Positions 56,022 through 64,000 of a DNA stretch of 64,000 nucleotides are shown here, one piece after another. The notes under the pieces were generated by a model. The model saw nothing but the letters and a program-made list of their open reading frames with translations, did not search any database and was not told the origin of the DNA. Both the position numbers and the translations under genes were made by a program. Within the stretch, counting starts at the first letter, position 1; each line of letters starts with the position of its first letter. This stretch comes from Doris montereyensis (lineage: Eukaryota > Mollusca > Gastropoda > Nudibranchia > Dorididae). The stretch covers positions 96,001 to 160,000 of the forward strand of contig JAXRKP010000080.1 in NCBI GenBank assembly GCA_037039925.1. The letters are read 5' to 3'.

Positions 56022-56300
56022 TCATATTGAAAGCTTTTCTGAACTTGCACTGTTCCTTTCTAATATATTCTCTAGCGTATTCAGTGCCCTGCGAACGGTG
56101 CCTTTCAGCAGGACGTAGATGCGAAGGCTCGGGTCTAAGTACTTCCGCTTCAATTGTAAATCCCAGTACTCTTGAGACTGTTTGATAAGGAAAATACAAG
56201 TGTGAAATTGGTTGAAGGTCTCGGATTTGAGGGACTTTTTTTCTTCCGCGAGGTGTCTCCGCCAGAAACTCGTGTATTCGAGGGAATGCCCATGATGAGA
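56022..56300 (-). CDS. Candidate terminal exon of an unidentified minus-strand gene
   Basis: On the minus strand the acceptor TTCTTTCTCAATAG/TCTCAT opens 92 codons to TGA at 56,024-56,022: HSLEYTSFWRRHLAEEKKSL, FNQFHTCIFLIKQSQEYWDL, IYVLLKGTVRRALNTLENIL. It looks helical and coding-like. The start is phase 0, compatible with the exon at 60.4 kb. A second frame is also open across the same DNA to 55,906 (FPRIHEFLAETPRGRKKV), so the choice of frame is uncertain. The family is not recognised. Confidence 0.4.
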   Translation of the reverse strand, partial: SHHGHSLEYTSFWRRHLAEEKKSLKSETFNQFHTCIFLIKQSQEYWDLQLKRKYLDPSLRIYVLLKGTVRRALNTLENILERNSASSEKLSI

Positions 56301-56555
56301 CTATTGAGAAAGAATAAAAGTGAAAGGTAAAATAGAATTTCGACAATTTAATCGATTCTTAAGACTGAGTACATGAGTTCAGCTAGCTTTACAATCACCA
56401 AGTTGTTCCTTTATTTGAGCTACCGCGATAGATTTTACATAACAAAAGCTTTCACACGTTTTCTTGTTTAGATCAATGATAAATGATACTGAAAGTATTC
56501 CCAGTAATGGTCAATGTTGGGAAATGACTATACGTTTTGAATAAGGTGGGATGGT

Positions 56556-56592
<37 letters not shown>

Positions 56593-57298
56593 TGTGTGTG
56601 GGAGGGGGGTGTTCAGTATCATTTCCCACCTATTCATTTAAAAAGGTAGTACAGGAAGTAGGGGACTGGAGAAGGGGCGGGGTGGTCATCGGAAGGTACG
56701 TCCATGCTATTTCTCACCTATCACCAAGAAATGATTTGCTCAGCCCACATGGATTTTTGAAGTGTCGATTACGGAAAGATGTAACTCATATTATTATATT
56801 CATATTATCTCTGGCGGGTAGTTCTATTGGTTATTTTATTTTTGACTCATACCAATAATAAATTGTAAGTAGACCCTTAAAAAATCTTCCTAACTTGAAG
56901 CCGAACTAAAATCAATTTCCAATCATAAATAAAATGTGGGAGCGCTCGCGTTCATACACCCCCCCTTCCACACACACACACCTGAACACACGCATTGTTA
57001 CAAAATATGAATATACATGCTTTCCTTTTTACAGTTATGTCTATCTATTGGGAGCAATGCAACGGGAATGTCTTTCAAATTCTATCAAGGACATATTTGT
57101 CAAGGATTTGTTGGTCACTAATCCTAAAGACAGGCCGCACCAATCCTTTAAGCCATAACAAAAACAGATTAATGACACGCATGCCTCGTATTTGCACGTT
57201 GGGCATACAGTTTAAACTATTCGCGGCTCTGAGTGCAAATTTGAAGTTTTGTCTAAATCACCATTTATTGTGGGCGTCTTTATTGTGGGCGTGGATGA
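56301..57298. other. Non-coding stretch with a (TG)n microsatellite
   Basis: (TG)n at 56,554-56,601, then a G-rich patch. The ORF at 56,995-57,348 has no motif. It is possibly intronic to the minus-strand gene. Confidence 0.5.
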
Positions 57299-58330
57299 TC
57301 AAACATCTCTCATCGTTTCCTGGCTCTTTATGTGCCCAACATGTTTGAGTTTCCAGTGTTGTTTATGCTGCTGAGAAGACATTGGGATTGGACCTTTATT
57401 TTTCCAAGGACTATCTCCATTACTTTCTTTCTCGATCCAGAATATTAGCAATGTTTTTTGGTAACAGTAACATCTTGTTTCAAAGGCTGATGATATTCTC
57501 TTACAACCCTCTCTTTTCAGTGGCCATGCTTCGTATCCATGCAAGTATGTTGCTGTTGGGTACAATGGTTCTTAAGATTCTTATTTTCCATCACTTTCAG
57601 TTGGTGTTTGCCATTATGACTGGTCGTCCAATCTCTGATATAGTTTTTCCATTGGCTGATTTTATTTTACCTAAGGAGTCGAAACTCCTTACTCCCCCAA
57701 ATCCTTTTTTAAAATTTCTGTTTTTGCCTCTTAGTCTTACTTGTGTTCCATAATTTGGTATTTTCTACGTTAAGCATCAGTCCATTCTTTCACTGTGTTC
57801 TTTCACTGCATGGATGGGGTTTCTATTCCTTCGGTTGATTTTGCTAATAATCAAGAGGGCCGTGTCATCCGTGTATCAAAGATTCGTCAGACTCATCGCC
57901 TGTATTGTGATCTCATCATAATCTTCTTTTATTCCGTCGTCTTCTAGATCCCTAATGATTTCCTCCGTACATAAACTGAGAAGAAGAAAAAAGGACAAGA
58001 CACAGCCTCGTCTTACACCACTTGATGTTAAAAATCAATCTGAAGTGCCACATTAAAGTGGTAATTATCTTCGACTGCAATTCTTCTCATTTTGTTATCT
58101 TATCAGACGTAAATACTCTTGGGTGGAATTTCATGATTTTAAGCGTGTTCTATAACATCAGGTGGGTTACTCAGTCAAATGCTTTGGATTCATCTTTGTG
58201 TATTAAATTGGGGTTGACTTCACGACAGTCTTTCAATAGTTACAGTTTGAATATTGTGATCTCATGTCCCTCTGTTTTGTTTTGTTCTTAAACCGGCCTC
58301 CGTTGCGCTTGACTTTTCTTCCTCCAGTTT
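57299..58330 (-). mobile_element. Second RTE-type LINE relic, minus strand
   Basis: Minus-strand order: DESKAFD (about 58,190), SGVRRGCVLSFFLLLSLCTE then EIIRDLEDDGIKEDYDEITI (about 58,030-57,900), TDDTALL (about 57,870) and LHGYEAWPLKREGCKRISSA then FETRCYCYQKTLLI (57,565-57,299). This is an RT palm and C-terminal domain, family different from the 9-23 kb LINE. Stops and frameshifts throughout. Confidence 0.75.
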
Positions 58331-58773
58331 GTTTTGTAGATTTGCTTCATGACGAGTTTTAACAATATCTTATTTGCATGACTAATAATGGATATTGTTC
58401 CGTGATTAGAATATTGTTAGAAATCTCTTTTTTTCGGCAGGGGACAAATTAATATTGCTCTTTTCCAGTCCGTTGGTCACTTCCCATTCTCCCATATTAT
58501 GTTAGAAAGAGCAAAGTATACAATCTATCCCTGAGTCACTTCTGGCTTTTATCATTTACATATAGATGCTCGGCTTGGATATTGTTGCGGCTTGGACTTT
58601 TCTTCGTCTTTTAAAGGTGATATTTATCACTCTAGTTCACTTCTAAGAGGTGGCAGAAGTGTGGTATATTTTCAACAGTAAAATGCAGTCAGATCATGTT
58701 ACATTATGTAAAAACATCAACAAGTAAAGAAAGTGTAGGGTTTTTTCTTCTTCTGAAATTGTAAGATTGAGTT

Positions 58774-58848
58774 CTATTGTAATGACAGACTATCCTCGTC
58801 ATCGGGGGGATCTCTCAAACGCCACTCATTGTACTGCTCGGGAGACAT
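58774..58848 (-). CDS. Candidate terminal exon (25 codons) of the minus-strand gene
   Basis: The acceptor TTTTAACTCTATACAG is followed by MSPEQYNEWRLRDPPDDEDS, LSLQ and TAG. The frame starting at the first base is the only open one, so the preceding intron is phase 0, as left by the exon at 60,395. An acidic C-terminal tail is plausible. The evidence is splice signal plus phase only. It competes with the exon at 56.0-56.3 kb as the gene's end. Confidence 0.4.
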   Translation of the reverse strand: MSPEQYNEWRLRDPPDDEDSLSLQ

Positions 58849-59129
58849 CTGTATAGAGTTAAAACACAGATAGGGCCCAATACAACTCAGGTCTGAATGA
58901 CATCAAGGCTACGAAAATCTTGATGGAATTATCACCCCTGAAGCCGACAAACAGACAAGATAAGATCATAATGCATTCTATTTCTAATGCTCTATCGAAA
59001 ACGTTCTGACCGTGCCGTCTCAAAACAATATACTATTCTGTCTGACCACATTCTTTTGTCATCGAAAACATTTTGTTCTAATTGTTATTTTCTGATGTTA
59101 TTCTAGTTCTCTGTTTCTACCCTAAACAA

Positions 59130-59390
<261 letters not shown>

Positions 59391-59660
59391 ATATTTAGAC
59401 TTTACCTTTTGACACCTATCTTTAATTCACAAATAATAAGTAATATGCTCATCTCTGCCCTTATCCAAATCACATACACCTTGGGTAAGAATCTTGCTAA
59501 TTTCGTTTTTCGTAAAGATTTATGATGGCGCCTATCGTTTCATGAGAGAGCAACTGCCCACCTCCCATCTTTTCCCAGTTTCTTTGAATCCTACCAAGTA
59601 GTACGTTCATGTAATCAAAAGTTCATTTAATGCTGCCATGGACCAAGAAGCCGGAGCTTA

Positions 59661-59723
59661 CCCTAGTTTCTGTGACGTGAAGCGCAACAGGCGATAACTT
59701 ATCGCCTCCTGGACAGGACGCCA
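59661..59723. repeat. Single arm of the 5.2-kb fold-back element
   Basis: CTAGTTTCTGTGACGTGAAG, CGCAACAGGCGATAA, CTTATCGCCTCCTGGACAGG matches the 5,287-5,345 arm. It contains a perfect internal hairpin, AGGCGATAA/C/TTATCGCCT. Confidence 0.75.
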
Positions 59724-60394
59724 GATGAGAAAGTGGTCAAATAATTAATATTCATGAAACAAGACTTAACTTCTGTTTTGTTAAGTTTGTTCTTGTTGTT
59801 GTTGTTGCTTGTTATTTGTACTGCAGATCAAACCTTAATATTGTTTTGATATTTTTGTTGATAGTCATCAGCTTCCTGAATCCTGTCAATGAAGTCAAAA
59901 ATAGCTCAAGAATTAACTTGATGTGGGAGAAATTCAGAAGACAAACGCATAAGGAATCAATCATATTGAAAGAAGGAAACCGACTATTAAAGTGCATACA
60001 CTATTATATCGGACATGGACCGTAAAAACATAATACATCATTGACTTAACGCCCATATACGGAAAAGATAACATTTCATATGCCCGATTCCTCTTACAGT
60101 GACAATGTATATGATCGGCACACGAGCAAGATAAGACATCGAAAAGGAAAGAAGATTTTCAACACATGACATGATTTATCTAAAATCAGGATCCATCTTG
60201 GCGACACGAAAAATGAGACGATTTAAAAAAACTTTTCGCCCTCTTTAACGAGTGTACCAATGCGTATTTCATGAGTGAGATGAGTAGATTAGAACTTAAA
60301 CTCCAATAATATACTGCCATTTCAAAACGAAACAAAAATGTCTTTTAAAAAATATACACACACACACAGAAGGGATTTCTACTTCCATTCTTAC

Positions 60395-60458
60395 CATGAT
60401 GCGTTTGAAAATGGTTGATATCAGTCTTTGGTTGTGCAATCTGTACATAACGTCAACG
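60395..60458 (-). CDS. Internal exon of the minus-strand gene
   Basis: The acceptor GCACTCAGAG/C and donor ATCATG/GTAAGA bound 64 bp. Joined after the phase 2 donor of the 61.85-62.10 kb exon, it reads AVDVMYRLHNQRLISTIFKR, then IM, and ends in phase 0. Using the alternative acceptor two bases earlier would break the frame, which supports this choice. The fit of both phases is the main evidence. Confidence 0.6.
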
Positions 60459-60764
60459 CTCTGAGTGCGATTTTCCAATTAAAGAAAGGATATTGGTAAA
60501 ATGAGTGTAATTTTACATGCATACAATATAAGTCAGATGTTAAGAAAAGGAAGGGACTATCAGATCATAAATTATTAGATTGCAAGGATGGTATGCAGAA
60601 AGCAAAAAAATGTTACAGGTTTACTGGTTTATTATTTTTTTTATTGCTCGTCATACGACAGACGAACGATTTCCAACAAATTCTGCAATATCCTAAACCA
60701 CTTAAAATTAAAACGATTTTGTATGATATAAAATCTCTTCTCGAACAATTCAAAGAGACGCGAC

Positions 60765-61023
<259 letters not shown>

Positions 61024-61450
61024 AAGACAAACTTAGTTATTTCTTTTTTAAACTACCACCATGTGCACGTCGAGGATCATCCTGACTAATTGACCAATGA
61101 GACATGGATCGTTTGAGCTCCCAACAACCATTGGAACAGAAACCATCTATTCTCAGTTGGCGGAGGCTAGTTACGGATACCTGCAGTTCAATTCCATGAC
61201 GATCGGGGGACCCCACAAATACATTGGGTATTGATAAGCCCTCTTTTCAAAGTCAAGACTAGCTTAGCCTCATCGCTTTAACAATGTCCAAACGCTATCA
61301 AGTTTCAGGGAGCTTAAATGCAACTTCTTTTCCATACGATTCGTCGTCACATTCCCGTCCCCTTCGTTCATCCATCCATTGCTCCTTCATTAACGTCATA
61401 TCGGACTACATAGCATTGTCAAGCTATAAAGCACTCATGTGAGCACAACC

Positions 61451-61790
61451 CTCTGCCAAGGCCGCTTATTACCGCCATTATTATGCCATTGTCAAAAATG
61501 CAATGTTTTATAACGCATACGAACACAAAATGTATTTTTTCAAAGCACAGTGGACATTCATTGTGAAATCACGTAAGCAAATGATAAAGAATCCTTCAAA
61601 ACATGCCTGCATATAGATGGTGATCCGGATCAACTCCACAATTTAATCAATTATTCCTTGTATATTCCTTCGACTTATCCCGGAAATTTCATCGGAATTC
61701 ATTAACAGATTTTAGTAATTGTTGCTAGCAGACAGGCAGACAAGCAGACAAACCGACAGCGACAAAGACATGTTGACCTCATTGGCGGAG
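61451..61790. mobile_element. Dispersed element with CCTCYGCCAA inverted ends
   Basis: Starts CCTCTGCCAAGGCC and ends CATTGGCGGAGGTAAT, inverted to each other over about 10 bp. Near the right end are AATTTCATCGGAATTCATTA, GTTGCTAGCAGACAGGCAGA and ACATGTTGACCTC. I recall this arrangement from many marine invertebrate and fish genomes as a short non-autonomous repeat. The class is not certain. Confidence 0.6.
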
Positions 61791-61852
61791 GTAATGAATT
61801 GAGGTGATGTTGGGAGATGGAATGAGGGGATGGATGACATCCTAGTACTCAC

Positions 61853-62100
61853 GCCAACGGAAGTCCCTTTGCTGAATACAAAGGCAGCCTAGCCTCGACT
61901 TCTTTGTGCTGGAAGCGATCCACAAACTCTCTGAGGGTATTGGCGTGACTCACGTCTCGCTCCTCAAAAGCCACGCAGTATGTCAGAAGGATGAGTCTTA
62001 TCACCAGGTACTGGAAGATGTACAGGTTGTCATTAGCTCCCTTGATACCGTTGTCTGTGTATACCAAGGCAAACCAGCGATCATCCATTTTGGGTGGTTT
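61853..62100 (-). CDS. Exon of an unidentified minus-strand gene
   Basis: The acceptor CCTGTCGTCAG/AAACCA and donor TTGGC/GTGAGT bound 248 bp, phase 0 in, phase 2 out. It encodes KPPKMDDRWFALVYTDNGIK, NDNLYIFQYLVIRLILLTYC, FEERDVSHANTLREFVDRFQ. The middle 20 residues are hydrophobic enough for a membrane helix or a buried core. It joins the 63,071 exon in frame. No family is recognised. Confidence 0.72.
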
Positions 62101-62297
62101 CTGACGACAGGATAATCAGAATGAAAATGAGTTTGAGTTTTGGGAAAACTTGTCAGGGGAAATGATCCAAGCTTCAAAATGGGTGGAAATTACTCGGAGA
62201 TGATACTACCGTGTTGGTCAAAAGAGTGGAGATGTGATAGTATGAAAATAAAAATGGTTGTGCCACGTATCAAATGCTCAAATGAATGGCTTGGCAA

Positions 62298-62530
62298 GAC
62301 GACGACGACGACGACAAAGAAGAAGAAGAAGAAGAAGAAGAAGAAGAAGAAGAAGAAGAAGAAGAAGAAGAAGAAGAAGAAGAAGAAGAAGAAAGAAGAA
62401 GAAGAAGAAGAAGAAGAAGAAGAAGAAGAAGAAGAAGAAGAAGAAGAAGAAAGAAGAAGAAGAAGAAGAAGAAGAAGAAGAAAGAAACGACAAAGAAGAA
62501 CAAGAAGAAGGAGAAGGAGAAGAAGAAATG
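62298..62530 (+). repeat. (GAC)n/(GAA)n trinucleotide microsatellite
   Basis: (GAC)6, then about 165 bp of GAA with three single-base slips, then a degenerate AAG/GAA tail. It lies in the intron between the 61.9 and 63.1 kb exons. The poly-E, -K and -R ORFs there are artefacts. Confidence 0.97.
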
Positions 62531-63070
62531 ATTGTTCTGTCATGAGACCCTTAGAGCTGTAGCTTATCCTGGTTTTGGGGGCTTTAAATGGAACAGACTA
62601 TAAACAAGTCACCTGATGGACAACGTGTTGCTTTTTGCACGTTTTACCTTGAATTGGTACTTAAGCATCTGTATGGAACGAGGGAAAATCTGTTGTGTCT
62701 CCATCAATGACACAACATTCTAGACTCAGGAGAAGAATGACTAGAAGCAGAACAAAACAGAACACCAAGGGCATGGACAAAGGGGAATGTGGAAATACAT
62801 GATCACGAAGAAACAATCATGAAGTTGTCGCTGAGGGAAGGGTGGCGATCGTGTTGATTATGGTGATAATGATATCGGATGAGAAGTAGAAAGAGGGAAG
62901 GAGAGAAGGGGTGAGTGAAGTAAATGCTAAGAGAAATAGAATTTTAAAGATGATACGGGCGGCAAGCGTTAATGCGAGTCCAATATCTTTCCAAGAAGCT
63001 AAGAATCATGACCAGAGTGCAAATAGATAAATTAAGAAACAACTTTCTGATTTCATTACTTATTACTTAC
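62531..63070 (-). other. Intron of the minus-strand gene (remainder)
   Basis: Sequence between the GAA tract and the splice donor at 63,070. It carries no recognisable element. Purine-rich at 62,880-62,920. Confidence 0.5.
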
Positions 63071-64000
63071 AGTCCTCAACTCTTCGTGGAGTATGTGAAG
63101 ATGCTCTAACATCTCAGCGTGGTTGTGGATGAATTCATTGTCTATGTTTAGCTCCTCTCGTATGATTTCAGAAAGGGATGGAAGCTTGTCAAGCATGTCA
63201 AACGTGTCCATCATCGACAGGTTACTTATTTCTTCCTTTGTCAAAACATGCCTGTCATCTTGCTGGCTGCTCTGGTTATAATCATTTCTATTAAGATCGG
63301 AGGACAAACTGTTATTCGGCTCGACCCTGATATTGATAATCTCATTACCACTACCACCATCATCATGATTGTCATCACCACCGTCCTCATTCTCCTCTTC
63401 ATCATCATTGTCGTCATCGTCTTCTTCAGGTTTTACTTCCTGAATTGCCGGACTGTTTAAAGCAACATGTATCCGACGTTTGATACGATGTTGCCATGTT
63501 TCAGAAGCAATTATTTTGTTGATGTGATTTTGTATGACGGTGTTCACGTCTGCCAGAATTGCCAAGTTGTCGTCCATAGAAAGCGGTTTCCTGAGAAGTA
63601 TGATTTTTCCATTAGGTGTCTTTTGGACGTACGAACATCTATGTCCAGCTAGTCCCGAGTACGAAAGCTCTACGTATGGATCCTTTATTGCATGTTTAAC
63701 CAAGCCTCCCTCGGAATCGACTGCAAATGGCACATCGGCTGGGTATTTCTCATCCTCAACGTAATGAGGTATTAAAAGAGTCATGGCCTTTGAAACAATG
63801 AAGCGCTCGAATTCAAATTCTTTGACACCAGGGTCGTTTGGTATAAGATCTGCAATTCTATCCACTGATGACACCTCTGAGTTAGAGTCTCTTTTGGAGG
63901 AATTTCGCCAACCACAGCAAGACGCTCGCCAGTTACATCTAGGCCTTCTGCTATGTATGCCGTCAAGGCAATGGCATCTACGCCGACATTTCCCCACCGT
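63071..64000 (-). CDS. Large exon of the unidentified minus-strand gene (runs off the window)
   Basis: About 310 codons ending at the donor AGGACT/GTAAGT (63,071/63,070). It encodes FEFERFIVSKAMTLLIPHYV, VPFAVDSEGGLVKHAIKDPY, ILADVNTVIQNHINKIIASE. A very acidic linker (EEDDDDNDDEEENEDGGDDN, codons near 63,420-63,360) follows, then a helical end (MLDKLPSLSEIIREELNIDN). Near 63,900 the open frame may switch: GLDVTGERLAVVGEIPP upstream reads in another frame, joined if the AAAA run at about 63,895 is one base short. No family is recognised. The 5' part is outside the window. Confidence 0.65.

Noticed and set aside
57382..57753. 123-codon plus-strand ORF
   Set aside because: Antisense of the minus-strand LINE RT C-terminus.
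59816..59865. Minus-strand mini-exon candidate reading IQEADDYQQKYQNNIK between the 60.4 and 58.8 kb exons
   Set aside because: The acceptor looks fair, but it would need a phase 2 intron whereas the upstream exon ends in phase 0, and the GTTTGA donor is weak.
62140..62562. Poly-Lys/Glu/Arg/Ser ORFs on both strands
   Set aside because: Readings of the (GAA)n tract in all frames. The antisense frames are equally open.
63248..63460. Plus-strand hydrophobic ORF (poly-Ile/Val)
   Set aside because: Antisense of the acidic Asp/Glu linker of the minus-strand exon.

Overview
The window is animal nuclear DNA, probably from a mollusc or another lophotrochozoan. It is AT-rich and has small exons in long introns. 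It also holds several non-LTR retrotransposon families, Tc1/mariner and Mutator-like transposase remnants, tRNA-derived SINEs, MITE-like elements and long microsatellites. There is no sign of bacterial gene organisation. The species cannot be fixed from the sequence alone.

Layout. 1-2,350: a decayed CR1/Jockey-type LINE on the minus strand, fused at its 5' end to half of a tRNA-like sequence. 2,400-8,600: intergenic DNA with a fold-back element, a 45-50 bp minisatellite carrying a small repeat ORF, and a SINE. 8,600-24,000: transposon-rich DNA with three copies of one RTE-like LINE family (8.6-11.5, 18.7-19.3 and 20.6-23.8 kb), three more SINE copies, a Tc1-like remnant and one candidate first coding exon at 15.2 kb. 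24,680-25,630: a 950 bp pentanucleotide array that changes from ATATC to ATATT units.

26,251-45,426: the one confidently identified gene, an Abl-interactor (ABI1/ABI2, Drosophila Abi) orthologue in eight exons on the plus strand. All its splice junctions fit in phase. As read here, it carries a -1 frame slip in exon 4, a +1 slip in exon 7 and a stop codon inside the SH3 domain, so it is either a damaged allele or a consensus sequence with errors. Its introns hold a 40-50 bp degenerate minisatellite, several MITE-like elements and, in the last intron, a broken Mutator-like transposase.

45,430-54,950: the putative Abi 3' region, the RNase H/zinc-knuckle end of a third LINE type, a fourth copy of the RTE-like LINE, and a Tc1-like remnant on the minus strand. 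56,000-64,000: a minus-strand gene of unrecognised family, with exons at 63.07-64.0, 61.85-62.10, 60.40-60.46 and possibly 58.77-58.85 or 56.02-56.30 kb. Its introns contain very long (GA)n, (GAA)n and (GATA)n tracts and another LINE relic.

No pathway links the cellular genes in the window. Abi would act in the WAVE regulatory complex, controlling Arp2/3-driven actin assembly. All coordinates were worked out by eye. Exon edges are exact where splice signals are stated, and repeat edges are approximate.
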